Notes: generated by a model not told the origin, from the letters alone. A stretch of 64,000 nucleotides of DNA from Stratiolaelaps scimitus (GCA_019614645.1 JABWDB010000007.1:11297501-11361500); one strand, 5' to 3'; counted from the first letter of the stretch, positions 36,271 to 49,724 are shown. A program made the numbers and translations.

Positions 36271-39200
36271 GATCTTCTGTTCTCAATATTCATATATGCA
36301 TATCGTTATTCCGAACCATAACATCTCTTCTTTCTACGAATCCAAATCGAGTTCAATATCCCGCAAGGGTTAACACCGTCGATCGCGCTCAGACTTTCCT
36401 GTTTGATCCGACAATCTGCCCCCTCCCGTTATCAAAACGATGAACGCCACCATCTTTGCCATCAGCATCATCATGAATGAAAAATCGTCGGCATCGTCAT
36501 GAACACGAAACCTTGACGAAAGCGCCACAAACTAACATCACTTATGTCTAACAATCCACTTGCTGTAAAGTAATCAGTAATTTACTGTCTCATACCATAC
36601 TTATGTCTAGATGTGTTCGTGAACGGGTCAAGGCTACGCGCGGATTCCATTACAGCATATCGTTCCATGCCCGTTGAGGGCCATATGCTCTTCGTGATCA
36701 TCAGCATGGTCGTCATCATCGACAGCATCTGCATAAGGCTTGGTAGCTAACGCAATATTCAGTATACAGCCGAGTTCTCGGATCTCGAGGTGAAGAGAAA
36801 GTCGAACCATTCGGTTGAAGTCGCTGAGCTGTGCGTAGGCCTTGCGAGGTCGTAAGGAACGGTCCTCAAACATCGATACCACCTTCCGCCTCGACCGCCC
36901 TTCGATCCGCGAAAATCTCCTAAGACTCTCGTAATCCTGAGTACAAATTCCTGATCAGCATCAACATCATCACCATCAATATCCTGATCTTTCAACATAG
37001 CATTTCATTGAGAATCTCTGTCTGTTGAAGAAAAAAACGGAAGACCTTTATCCTGTGCGTAGCGAGCAACTAATGCAAATGGAGCATTTGAATAAGCCGT
37101 TGAGGTTTCCGCCATCTGCGATATCTCGGAACTGTTTCTTGGTCAGGAATTGAGCTCGTATTCATTCAGGCTCGGATATGCGCAGGTTCGAAGCGGTGGG
37201 TGATAGCTTGGTGTAGTGTTGGCGTGTGATTTTCCTGAGCACGATCGATGGCCGACATTGAGCCGGGAATACTCGATGATCCATGGCTCATACAGCGCTT
37301 TGACGCAGGTTACCGTATGTCTGTGCAGACTCTTCCCCAACTTTTCTTGACGAGGTTTTCGATGTATCGATGACTTTATTTCTGTTCATCATGCTATCTT
37401 TAAAAATGATTGCCTTACGTCCAAGAAAAAAGAGTGCATCTACATTCATACGGTAGGTTCGTACTGTATTCTTTATATATTTTGCCATCGTAGTTCGTTT
37501 CTGTGCACAGCAGTTGCTGTTTGCTTCTCCTCAAAAAACTTCGAAGGTTGTTGTCTCGTGGAACCTGGCTTTGGTTTTCTTTGAATCCTTCATTCCATGG
37601 CCTGAATTGAACAGGCCGAGTTCGCCAAAAGAAAGACGAATGACGCCCGATTCATGTGACTGCATGTACAATGGCACTAGTAATGCAACCGCCAACTGCA
37701 CCCAAACTGTACTCTGGCTTACGACCAGCCATCACCGTGTGAATCGTCCACTGTTGTCGTCCATGAGGAAATGCTCGTTCGGTATATACCTACATTACAG
37801 TTAGTCCAGTCACACCTATGGAACTTCCTAAATACTTCGTTCAGCGCGCGTTTTACTTCAATAGGAACAGTAGATCGATGATGGTGATGCATCGCGTAAA
37901 GAGTGACTCTCGAGAGGGAACAGATCTAGGTGGCAATGCTTTAGCGGCAGGGAACGTAAACGAGAAAAACAGCCGCTGCTGCTACGGCTACAAGACAGCC
38001 GGCTGCAACGTTCCACCTGGAGGAAGCTGTCCCTTTTCCTGGATAAATTTACAGCTGAAATATGATGACGGATTGATGTGTGCGTTGTAGAACGAAGCGA
38101 GTCGAGGAACAGAAAGAGAGTAGTCTGAGTGGAACTGAACCCAACTGGGCTGCTGCATATTCACATTAGTCGATGCAACAACAGTTACGATATTCAACAG
38201 AGCCACTCAATGCTATTGGTTATCAATGACTGAAAATCATTAGAAAAGCACGTGCTATGCCTTTGGACGACCGACGGACCTACACGCGTACATGGCATTG
38301 CTGTTATAGCAAAAAATAGAGAATGACTAATCATGCATAGTTGTGACATACCGCGCAATCCGGGTTTCCAATAACGTACTGAGTGACGAGAGATCTCGGA
38401 ACCTCGCATGAGGTTAGGCTTGCCAAACACCTAACAATTTAAAAAAAAGGAAATGATCAGGTAGCAACGTGTTGACCGAGCCGACAGCACGAAATGCGAG
38501 AATAGCAATTACGTTGTGGTCATCGATGATCCAAGTCCGACCGGATCAGGAGGCACCGAAGATCGAAGTCCAAAATGCTGAAATCCATTTAACTATCAGA
38601 CTCGAGCGCGACGGCCTTCATCCTGTTAGACAAATTGTTGCCTGGACTAGAGAGGTATATCGATGCACATCTAACTGCTCTACCTATAATGTCATAGTGC
38701 TCTATCTGCAATGCTCTATCTATAATAATGTAACAAAAGTGAATCACTAGCAAGTAGGTTATTGCCAACGAACTCCGGGGTACGCTTGCATAACATAGAT
38801 ATGCAGGCGTTTTTTTTAGCCGATTCCCAGCAGTTCCTCTTTCCAGCCTTGTCGTGGCTGGCCTTGACCGCAGAAAAACGAAAATGATAAAGAAATCCAA
38901 AGGTTTTCCGCGCCAGACAGGATTTCCTTCCGAACCATATGTCCCTCCTGTCTAGTACTTCATGAGAGACTCCCCGCAGAACCAAATCATCAAAGGGGAA
39001 CTAATAGATAAGGCTATGCCGCAGAAACTAGATGGCGTGCGGCCAGTGGGCGAATGCGTACCGTCCACCTGATCTATCGGTTTGGTCTGTCTATCTCGCG
39101 GGGAGCGTTCTATGAGTGGAACCTTTGAGTGGAACCACGCCTTGTTGTCAAATGGCCATCAGAGACAGCTCGGAAAGAGGAGGAGCTAGTCGATACGGTA

Positions 39201-42200
39201 GCACCGATTGCAACGACTCGTTTCCATCCGAATGGAACATTTGGCCAGCTGTCCATTGTGATATAATAGTAAGCGGTTAATGAGGATGCACTCGGTCGCT
39301 TCGTTCGGCCAATGAAATCTAGTCGATTGACTGCATTGGTCAATATATGTACAACGAGATACAACGAGATCCTTCCGTCACTCTAGCTACTACTACTGCT
39401 ACTCGCTATCGCAGTTTGCCCTTGACATCTACAATGTACGTACAGGTATATCGTCTGATGAGCTTTTGGTGCATAGCGATTATCTGATTACATCACTAAA
39501 CATTCGCACACACCCACACATACTGTTCTATGTTAGTAAATATCATCTCAGGCTATCATAACGTTATAAATATGTGTGTATCACAGTCTCCATGTACAGG
39601 ATGTGTATTTTGTGTTTTTCAGCTGTTTCTGGCGAAAATCACCTGCACATATTATATTTCGTTAACCGTGAAACCTTTGCTGTTCGCCCCGTCGAAGTTC
39701 ATCCACCACGGATATAATTACGGGTCGATCTATTAATTCTATTTGGTTCGATTTGTCGCGAACTACCGGGACACACACACACACACAGGCAAGCACACAT
39801 TGCTGTTTTTATACGATTCGATGCGATTGCGACGGTTTAATTGAAAATACCCAACTTGTAAGGGGAGTTATTGCAACGAATGACCCCCCCCTCTCTCTGC
39901 CTTCGGTCCTCACCTCAGCGACCTCGTCGCACCTCGACCGACGTCCCGCTTTGTCCCGATGGCTGCGGCTAGAACTGCAGCTGCTGCAGGTGCCGCCGTT
40001 TTAACACCGAGAGGGAAGACAACACAAAGATTTCGCGACAACTCTCCTAACTCTTATTGGAAGGGCAAACGAAAGCCGGGGCGGTACAACGCAGCGATTC
40101 AGGGTATCCTCCTGGTCCCCGAAGCACGGGCACCCCACGCAGTAGTGTCCTGGGCTAGTCCTGGATCGCCTCCCTGCAGGACACAGTGGCAGAGGTAGGG
40201 GCAACGGTAAGAGGCTGGGCCTGCCGGGGCCTGCGTGAGCCTGCGGGCGGCGGTTCGTGGAGCTACTAATTGTAACGAATCGCCTCAATATCCTTCGCCC
40301 ACTAGCGTGCTACTGCCATTCTCTCTATGCTCTCGCTTGGGGAGGTTCTTCTTGGAGGGATTATCCTCCATCGACCCCCGACAAACTCCGTACAGACTCA
40401 CAGCAACCTCACCTTGCAACGCGGTGTTGGGGAAGCTACGAGATAGGAAAAGGGGATCGGATCGTTGGGTCCTACCCCCATCTCACCTAACCTCCCCTCG
40501 AAGCATAGCAGTGTCTTGAAGACTAATGCCGCTTCCTTTTGGGAGGATATATCTGCCATACGTGTATGAGGCATCTGCTGTTTCAATGCTGGTGGCTGTT
40601 GTGCTGGCGGTTCTGCCATACCAAGTTATCGCAGCATGTTGGTGGGTGAGAAGGCGCATATGTATTGTGCCTATTATACATAGACTCCAGACGGTCGATA
40701 TAGTGATGCCGTTTGTTAGGGCTTCGGGGTTTAGTTGTCTATGAAGTTGACTGCAGTGACGCTTGTGTGCAATTTACAATGTCCTGCCGAACTCATTGGT
40801 AGGCTGCCCTTCTGAGGACAACGGCATTCTCTAATCTGCTTTTAAGAGTAGAGTGAGTGAACTCTAAATTGTCTCTAAATAATGTGTGTCCTTTTGTCAC
40901 TATATTTTATGATGTTGTCCGTTTCGAGCAACACCTGTTAATGACTATACAAAAGTCAGGTTTTGAAAAATAGCCGTCTCTAGCTCGGTTGCTACACGCC
41001 CGAAAACCAATTACTGGTAGGGCACCGAATACAACGTCCAGCGGGTCTTCGTTTCGAAGCATGTCAAGCCCGTAAACAGAGGCGCCATCGTTTCTACCTA
41101 TGCATCCATCTATCCATTTACACAATAGGGTGGCCAGTGCTTCAGGTCGGCAGGACAAACTCAATTGCCTCTCAATATCCTATTTAATCGAAACGAATCA
41201 GATTCAGTCGCCAAAGGCTTCCTTTTGTGTGATGGCATTTATAGGATTTCGCAAGAAGCGCTACTCTCATTCGGTTCTGCTAACTACATCCTTAATTAGG
41301 TTTGCAAGTTCATTGCACCTATACTACCGCAAATAATTAGGCTAGTGTTGGTTGTGCACAGATGCTAATTGTGTGTCCACGGACAACAAAGGGGCCTGCT
41401 CCTTATCAAATTCATTTGAAGGAACAAAGGCCGTATAAAAGGAGTTTGGCTTCCTTCATCTCAAGCTATATGACTCGTCCCAAGTGTCGATACAGTCAGA
41501 CGTCTACACGAATACACCTCTCGTCCTACACAGTCAGACGCATGATTAGTGCGTTCGTGACAAAACATAGCCTTACGACTCCGATCGCACTGTACAGTTT
41601 CCAAAGAAATAGATAAACACCGAGGAACGGTGCGCCATAAGTGAAGTAGACCATTCCAAACATCGACTTGCTGTCCATCGTCCCCAGACATCAACCCCAG
41701 GAATGTGCCCGTGTTTAAGATGCCGTTGTAGATCCCTCGGTAGATTTCACCGTCCCGCTGTCCAACGTGTGTAGCTGCCCCTCGCGCCTTGAAACCCGCT
41801 TTATTGTGCACAAAACAGTGCTGATACGGATGCCTATGGTGGCACATTTACTGTAGAAGGCGTCATGATGTTGTCTCGACCCGAGGCTGAGCGACGGCAC
41901 GAAACGTATCCCGCGAGCTATCTATTATATCTATCTATGTATCTAGGAAGCAGGGATACGCTGGCTGCCAGCATGGCATGCAATGCACTGTGTCCCTACA
42001 CGCTACGTCTATAGCATCCTACTCTTGCCAAGTCTATTTTCCACGTAGCAACTGCTAACAGCAGCAGCAGCAACAGCGCGGCCGGAACGACCCCAATCCC
42101 CCCGGCCGGCTCCGTGTAGCCATAAGATAGGCCGATTCAACCCTAGGTAGGTTTGCAGGTTGAGCGTGTGTACCTGCCGTTGGCGCGCTTGGGCGGTAGC

Positions 42201-42464
42201 GGTTGCTCCAGGGCGGGTCGGCCTCCCGGCCGGCCGCTCGGGTCGTCCTCCGCCAACAGTGCAAGTGTGCCCCCAACCGCGATGTGCACCACGATCTCTT
42301 GCGCTCTTCGTACGATGCAGTAGATGGGGTACATAGAGAACGCGATTGCAGAACGAATGGTGCTACACTGTTCAAGTTGTGTCAGATACCGCACGAGCAG
42401 TGCACCACCACTAGCAGCACACTGGTCGCATCAGATCGCATCGCATATTCAGACAGCGGCACTT

Positions 42465-42483
42465 GCAGCAGCAGCAGCAGCAA
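42465..42483. repeat. (CAG)6 run
   Basis: Six CAG/GCA units inside a GC-rich stretch with CAG/CAC-rich imperfect repeats. All nearby long frames are built on it. Confidence 0.9.
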
Positions 42484-43573
42484 CGACTGTAGCATCAGTT
42501 GCAGTACCAACTGCATCACTGCTGATGGTGGTCATGGCAGTGGTTGTGATGCTGCTGGCGAAAGTCCGCAGGGGACCAAAGCAAAGGCAGGACGGTAGTC
42601 GTTGGCAGGACGGTGGCATCACGCGAGGGCAGCAATGTATGGCGAACATCATTGTGGCCTCGGCGAATGCTTCCTCCATTCTACTTCCCGTCTCCTCTCT
42701 CATTGACGGCTCCGCTTTTGCTATTCTACAGCGACGGCTCCCTTCTCCCTGCATATAGTACATAGCTGCTGTACGAGCTCTACCTTGCTCGCTCTTTTTT
42801 TCCTTCGCTGCTAGATGCTCCCTGTATGGTCAGTCGGTAGGAAGGAGGATCCGTAGCGGTGTAAAGTGAACTGAACTGAAGTGATTTTGTCTCTCTTCGA
42901 TCATATAGCAACCGCTTTATGCCGCTGCCGGTGTAAAAGTCCCGTTGAGGAGAGTCCCGATATCATTCCACCGATATCGAGAATGGAATTGGGCCTCGTT
43001 TAGCGCTCGCAGGGCGGGGATAAAGGTGGAACAATAATAATAGTAGTAGTACAAAAATACTGTAGTTGTGACTATATGGCACAGTGAAATGTAAGAGACA
43101 TCAATATATATATATATAATTTCATAATTCATATGCTTTACATGATTTTTTATTGGTCAGCCCTATAGTCCCGTACAGCCAAAGTGGGCGAGGTACTCAA
43201 AACGGTGATGGTGTCTCCCATCTGCACATACTATGATAAATAATAGTTGACGAAAGCATGAATGACCCTCCGCATTTGTTCGCCGTTGAGGTAACAAGTC
43301 TATGACAGACTCCTTCCAGTTGGTTGGCTGTGATTGGGCCATTCCCGCCTAAGGTTTCGAAGGTAAGAGGATTTTGTGGGTGAGACGAGTGCAAATCACT
43401 ACATTGCGTTAGTTTCGCTTGCTCTGCACACGCCACAGTGTATCTGGGTTTTTGCTGACACAGTGACCGACGTGGGAGTTGGGAGGGCGGCGAGAGTGTC
43501 TGTTTGTCAGTCACTGTTTCGTCCCAGCTTCCCCGGCGGTATGAGAACGTATGATAGTTAACCCGTCGGTCCT

Positions 43574-43661
43574 ATGAAGACCTTGGGGTTCTCTTGCGCA
43601 AGCGATGCCGGCCGAACGGAGAGGCCTGGCAACGGCTTCGTTCAGCTTTCGTGTGCAGCAG
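43574..43661 (+). CDS. Exon-like segment ending in a strong donor
   Basis: The segment ends TGTGCAGCAG with the donor GTAAGGTAAG at 43662. Two frames are open. From the ATG at 43574 one reads MKTLGFSCASDAGRTERPGN, then GFVQLSCAA. The alternative (from about 43557) reads LTRRSYEDLGVLLRKRCRPN, then GEAWQRLRSAFVCS, which has good coding-like composition but needs an unconvincing acceptor at TATGATAG. No family was recognised. The donor is among the best in the window outside the navigator exons. It is on the same strand as the navigator gene, but neither frame enters in the phase required after 16051 without an extra exon. Confidence 0.25.
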
Positions 43662-46523
43662 GTAAGGTAAGCTTTATCGATTTATTAAAGGAGCTGCTCA
43701 CAATGCTTAAGCTCTCTTATATGTCACGTAGCTGGGATTATAGAGGGATATGGTAGGGGATTTCGATGATTAACAAACACGCATACGGTTTTGAGCCACT
43801 CAGTACTGTTTTGCTTAATGCAAATTATTCTTGTATTGTCTGTCAATTCCGATGGGCGATTGTAGTCGTAGTAAAATTCGATTTTAGTTGATAGTCCAGA
43901 TGATAATCAATATCGATATGAAGATATTCGATACTTAGATTCGATTCTTGAGCTTCACTTGCCACAGTAATTCAACGCGGTAATTCCGCCACCGAGTTTG
44001 CTACACAGATATTTGTAGCCGAGCAGATATCCATGAATAGCTGTCACCATTTATATTCATCGTCGCGCAATAGGATACACCTAAAAATTCTTAACGGGTA
44101 TCTATTTGATATGCCTTCGGGTGCCTATAGCATTGGTGGGTATGACACGCCCCCGCAATGCTACCTGCAATAACTCATTCGAATGAGCCATCACGTCCAT
44201 ATCTACGAATGTATAGTGTAGGCGCCCATCTAGGTGAGAGCTGATCTCATCTTTGATCACTCAACCGAGTTGACGAAGGCTGGTTAGTGGCCGGGGAGCA
44301 CACTAATGGGAAAATATGGTATGGTCGAATGGCGCATTGGGGCTACGAGAACCGTCTCAAAGTGGAGAACTCAAAGTGGAGTTATCGTTATGTCAGGAGA
44401 ATGAGCGATAGCTATGGTTGCACATAGTTCCTTTGCAGGCCCGAGAGCTCCTATCTGAGCTGGTCAGGTAGCCCGCACGGTGAGAGTTGGGGTAAGCATC
44501 TGCTCTTGCAAAGGAATTGCATTGGCTTAGACCAGTATCAGAGATAACTATTGCTTTTATTATAATACATCCTATAACCGTTGCCAAAACATGATGAATT
44601 CAAGGGAGCAATCTCAATCTTCTAATTGCAAACTGCAGCACAAAATTAGAAACAAAACGTCGCACCATTTTCCATATAATACCTAACACATTTAATCATA
44701 TAGATGAACGCTAGTGATATACAAGGAACAACATAATTTTTTTTAGCTGCAGCAATGATCTTGCTTTTTATACCACCAAATTTTATTGCAAGCTATTTAA
44801 TGTTCATGCCATATGGGCCATACATTTTACGAAATGGGTAACGATGGTCATATGTATGAATATTGCTCGATGCATGCCTCCAACTGTTGCCATGATGGAG
44901 CGAAGCCTATAGTTAGCGTCAGGGCTTGAACTCCTAATTTAACCTTAAGGCAGAACACGTTTTTGATATTTTCAAGAATGACCGCATGGGTCCATTTACA
45001 AGTTTCCCCTTGATTTCCCTCTCTTAGATCTTGAGAGGAAATTAGAATGAATGCGTGTGTGAACTGCCCGAACCGGATAACCTTCCAAGATCCTCAGACT
45101 CGACCTTTGAAGGTGCGTTAGATAACCTCTCCTGCATACATTTCACCTACAACCATCGGGTAGGCGGTGGCGACCTCCACGTGGTCGGCGTTGGCGAATT
45201 TCGAATGCCTTTGAGAAATCCGCCTACACATTCAACCACGTTCCAGCCATCCGCCACCATCAGCTCGGTCAACGTCTTTAAGCGCTTCTTTCAACCTTGA
45301 CAGCTTCACTGGGTTCGGCTGGCGGGCAACGACTACTGCAGCTTAGCCACTTTTTAACATTCGTTGCCTTCACTTCCACTGTGGATTCGTTTCCTTCTCC
45401 GGGCAGACGGAGCAGAGGTGGTACCGTGCGGCACAGAGCGTGGCTACCATCAGCAGCAGCAGAATAGCTTCGTCCCCCTGCGGCCCGGTTCGTTTGGCTA
45501 ATTTGGAATGCAAATGCCCTCGTCTTTCCCCAGCGGTCCTCTATAGTTTCCCATCCTACTTGCTCACACAGGCGAACACACACACACACAGTAACCGAAC
45601 GACACAGCGGCCGGCACCCGGGCCGAATGGGCTATGCGAGCCGTGATTCTGTTTTCTTATGGAATCTCACGTTGCAACCTCCGGTGGCTCCGGGACGAGT
45701 CTCGATGTGCCCGCCACACACTCAGGACACACAAGCACGCTCAGCGATGGTGCTCCGCGGTCTGGTCGCGCATCGGCCACCCGGCCGTCTATAGCATTGC
45801 CGGTGCAAGGGGATGATGCCAACCAGTCGGTATATACATTTGTATGGGTAAGCGCGCTTAATCACGTTATGCTACACCATCGTTGCCCATTAGAACCAAC
45901 CAGAGCGCCGGCTCCCTCCCCGGCATGCCGTCCCGACGCAAATCCAACTTGAAGGCAAGGAGTATACTATATATATATACTTAGAGGGTATAGCCGTTAT
46001 CCTGGCCCTGGTCACTTTCACCCAGGTAGAAGGCTTCTGAGCAGGGTCTGTTGCAAATTTGAGGTTTTACCAACTATTGGGTTGGTCCCATCTGCATCAG
46101 GCAGGGACTGAAAACCGCTAGGATCACTTCACTCGACCACTTCAGATGAAGCCACAGATGGACGATGCATTATGGCATCGAATTTCGCTTTCGCGAAAGG
46201 TGTGCGGCGTAAAATCCTGGCAAAACTTACGGCTACGATTGAAATTGAGAAGTAATCTTGATTTTGCCCTTCTTTAGCAATGTGGCAGCATTCGAACAAA
46301 CTTTGATAGCGAAAAGGTTGACTTCCCTAATTGCTTGCGCATCGATGGTTTAGAATGATAGAGCCTTCGATCATGGCGCTGAATCGCTCTGCATTGCTAT
46401 TCCACCCAATTTCAGTGACTGTTGGAGTTTATGAGGTGGTACGACGGTGCGCAGTAAAAAATGCTTGCCAATACAACACGATACACCACGTTTCGATACG
46501 ACGCGATTTTTCTTTACTGAGAG

Positions 46524-46624
46524 GGGAAGACCGCTCACAACAACAGGGACAAAGCCGATCATCACAGCGACCGGATCTCACAGAGATAAGTCCACCATCA
46601 CTTGATACATCAATGTGTCAGTAA
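46524..46624 (+). CDS. Candidate short terminal exon with polyadenylation signal
   Basis: A pyrimidine tract (GATTTTTCTTTACTGAGAG) leads to an AG at 46522-46523. Entering with two bases, the frame reads EDRSQQQGQSRSSQRPDLTE, then ISPPSLDTSMCQ, and stops at TAA 46622-46624. An AATAAA follows at 46635-46640, only 11 bases past the stop. The entry phase is exactly what navigator exon 15924-16051 requires, and the Ser/Gln/Arg/Pro composition matches that linker. It could therefore be an alternative last exon making a CH-domain-only isoform. No homolog was recognised. Phase agreement alone has a one-in-three chance. Confidence 0.27.
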
Positions 46625-48865
46625 TGGAAATCTCAATAAATCTTTGTCCTGTATTTGCTCTTTGCCTCCACTCGCAAGAGTAGCTACCATATTAGTGTAG
46701 GACGGCTGAAAAGACGACCCAAAAAAGCACAAGAACACAGAGAACTGGAACATAGATAGTGAGCACATACGGTGAATTATACTAAGACAGCTATCGGCAC
46801 GATTTGAGCGTATGCGTACTCACGGATAACTTGCAGCGCCGTTTACTATACTAAGTAAAACATTCCATTAGTACTATAAAACAACTAATTTCTAAGGATT
46901 ACTTGTGTCATTTTAGTGTTTCCTGCCTCAAAGGTTTCAACGGTTTGAACATGTCAAGGGGTGTGCTGTTTAGTAATGATTTCATGGGCTAGGAGAAGCC
47001 TGCTCCCGTTCTTTACAGACGAATCTTTTATGCTATGGTCGGTAACCCAGGAGCCACATTGGCCCTCTAAATGGCTTCTGAAAAATGCTGGAGAAGAAAG
47101 TCATCTGTTCTGGCGAAGCATTTCTGTGTGCACAATCTTCAGAAAGCCAAATAACGTCTTATGAAAAGTAAAGTTAAGCCTGTATACATATAAAAGTATT
47201 TTATATTGCATTTGCAGCTACCCTTTGTGGATTGGTTGTGTTATAATAGCCAGTGACCAGGCATTACGTTGTGCTGGACATAAACAACGCGCATAAAACA
47301 ATTCGACATTCTCCTTCTATGTAAGGTTTTACGAGGACATTCGACGTAGGTTATATTTCACAATACGTTCACCGCCATATGTGCGTCGATGAAAACCCAC
47401 ATACCTTCCCTTGGCGTCGGCAAAAGCTGAAACTTTTTACTGCTGAATTCTTTCAGACACGCTCATTAACCAAGTAAACTACCTGGAACCACCATATTAC
47501 GTGTATGCCCAGCCATACATTGGCAATCCCAATCTCCTTAGCCCCGCATCAAGACGCCCATAGAACCTCTGCGTAACGACAGGCATGCGTTCTCTACATT
47601 TTTCATTATCGAGCCCCGACACCCTATCCCGAGTGCGTGATATGACATATCGTACATACAGACAGACATACAACTCATACCTGACCATTGACACCTCCAG
47701 GGTAACAGGGTCCTTTAGCGGCCGTATTCCTCTTACCACATCACACACTCAGCCGGTATGAGCTTGTTATTTGGTGAGCGCCTAACCTTGCCCGCGTGCG
47801 TAATTATCTTCCTAATCCTTAGAGGCGTCTACTTTCTGGCTTGGCGGCAGCTCTCGATGGACTCTCGCCTCTGCGCGCTTGTGAGGATCTTCTCTCATCT
47901 TCTCTGCCTTTCCATGTCGTTTCCCCACCTTCGTTCAACCCGAACAACATGGGCAGAGAGCCAAAGAGCACAACGACACATTGAATGCAGACGACACATT
48001 TACAACCTTATTAATCCCTGTCTTCGCCCGCTAACTCAAACGGCCCGGCCCGAGTCCCCGAATCCCCCGCTGGCACCAGCTCTGTTGGCTCGCGCCGGCC
48101 CGGTGTCGTCGTCGTGCTTAATGTACCCAGCATTCCCAAACACCGTTACCCCTGCCCCGGTCTCCGCTCTAAAGAGCGGCGCGCATACACAGCATGACAG
48201 TCGTTAACCGCTAATATTGCTTTATTGCTTGCCGCTGCGGACTGAGAGCGAGAGAGAGAGAGAGAAGAAACGGAGACCGGGCGAGGTTGGGCCTGACACA
48301 CGCCGCCCGCGAGTCATAGCGCGAAGACCGACCAAGCCCACAGCTAACCTCACCGCCGGTGCGGCATGGGCACTACACGGTTGCGCGAATCTAAAGGGCA
48401 AGGCTAAAGGTGGGCTTTACAATTAATTTACACATGGCTGCACTAGCGGATGAACTCCTGCTTTCTGTATCTCGTGCCCTGCTGTGGGGAGGCGTCATCT
48501 TGTGAGACGAACAGGAACTATTACTACATCAAGAAAACCACATACGGAAAAATGTGTATGTGGGTTACTATATATGTTCGACATTCGAGTAAGGGCAAGG
48601 AGGGACTTGTTGGGAGACGCGGGTTTATGCCATCGAGGTTATGCCGAGTCCCTTGTTATGCTTCACGAGGAACGAAAGCGGATTAAATCGGGAATTAGCC
48701 ACCAGTTCACAGCTCTGTAAGGCATCTTGAATTGAGCCGGCATCCGTCTTGCCATCTCTTGAATGACATACGCACAATATTGTGGACGCACATCCGGCCT
48801 CATCGACTGCTATTATATAACGCTATGGCCGGTATAGCCGTATAATCTTTATCGCCTCTGCCCAT

Positions 48866-48906
48866 TCTCTCTCTCTCTTCAATATATATATATGTATATA
48901 TATATA
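48866..48906. repeat. CT and AT microsatellites
   Basis: A CT run (about 48866-48879) is followed by AT units with one G interruption (48882-48906). Confidence 0.9.
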
Positions 48907-49361
48907 CGTAAGTACAGTCTACTCCCACGTTGAATCTCTAGTAGTCTATGCTAATTCGACGATTAATCTTTCCCCTCTTGTTATTTATCAAATTCCCTGA
49001 AATGATTACAACGTGAATTACCACCACCCCTGGTCAACCAAGAATCGCATCGATGATATAGCAGAACAGAGCCACTAAGGAGTTTGCGTCCACTCGGACA
49101 GCTCTGCTAGCGACTCATTCGGATCATCGGGTCGAGTAGCTTCTTGGATCGAGAAGATCTCTCTGAATTAATTGTAAATTCGTTTTCACACGAAATTTCC
49201 ACCTGGACGCACACTGCTGGCCCGTCCCTGCTCGCCAATAAGCTAGGTCATATTTCTCTAATACGACCACCACTGGTCTTGACGCCAGCTTGGGTCTGGG
49301 TCCACCAAGACTCGTAGGGCGGTGTGTTGCCTTAAAGCCTAGACTCCTTCGCTAGCCTTGA

Positions 49362-49724
49362 CTCCCATCTTCTGCCACCCATGAAACGAGCCCTAATTCG
49401 CCCACCCTACCCGACAGTACGCTTGAGCAGCACGAGTGTCGCCTGCTTGTTCCACATCTCCAGCAGGTCATAAGTAGAATGGAACTTCGGTAGACTTCGG
49501 TGTTCACCGAACTCACCTTCCTTTCTATCTGCTTCGAGGTCCAGGCCAAGTACATACGGACGTTTCTGCTAGCGAAACACCGTAGGTTCTGGGTTAAGGT
49601 CTACCAAGGTGTCATATGCACCTTCTTCTTCGAGGAACCAAAATCGAACGAAATCTTAAAGAGGGATTCGCGTAGACGATGTTTAATGCTCGTTGTCGAC
49701 TACGGGCATGCCCTGGTAAAGTAA
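49362..49724 (+). pseudogene. Tudor-domain-like coding remnant
   Basis: One frame runs from 49362 to the TAA at 49722-49724, broken only by a TAG at 49491-49493. Before the stop it reads HETSPNSPTLPDSTLEQHEC, then RLLVPHLQQVISRMELR. After it come FEVQAKYIRTFLLAKHRRFW, VKVYQ, an acidic/basic stretch and LMLVVDYGHALVK. The VQAKYIRT...FWVKV strand and the terminal VDYGHAL resemble Tudor domains of the TDRD/RNF17 type, which bind methylarginine in piRNA-pathway proteins. The usual middle strand with W-YRA is not evident. A donor-like CTG|GTAAAG at 49716 could end an exon right after DYGHAL, so a real exon starting beyond the TAG is an alternative. A further coding-like patch (SDSSASDSFGSSGRVASWIE) lies at 49094-49153 in another frame. 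Confidence 0.35.

Larger units (their letters stand above)
28741..43573. other. Long non-coding stretch
   Basis: No recognised gene. It contains CA tracts (32310-32325, 39771-39787), a C14 run (32414-32427), an AT tract (36247-36270), CAG runs (42061-42075, 42465-42483), a perfect 10-bp tandem ACAACGAGAT (39351-39370) and a GAGTGGAACC duplication (39114-39136). The largest frames (32844-33410 plus, 32990-33529 minus) overlap antisense in GC-rich DNA and lack family signatures. Confidence 0.4.

Noticed and set aside
42203..42763. Frames of 131-144 codons around the CAG runs
   Set aside because: Ser/Ala/Cys runs come from CAG/GCA/AGC triplets read in different frames on both strands. This is simple sequence, not protein.
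47758..48207. 149-codon plus-strand frame with a hydrophobic start
   Set aside because: The hydrophobic part is followed by low-complexity Arg/Pro/Ala sequence in GC-rich DNA, with no homology and no promoter.
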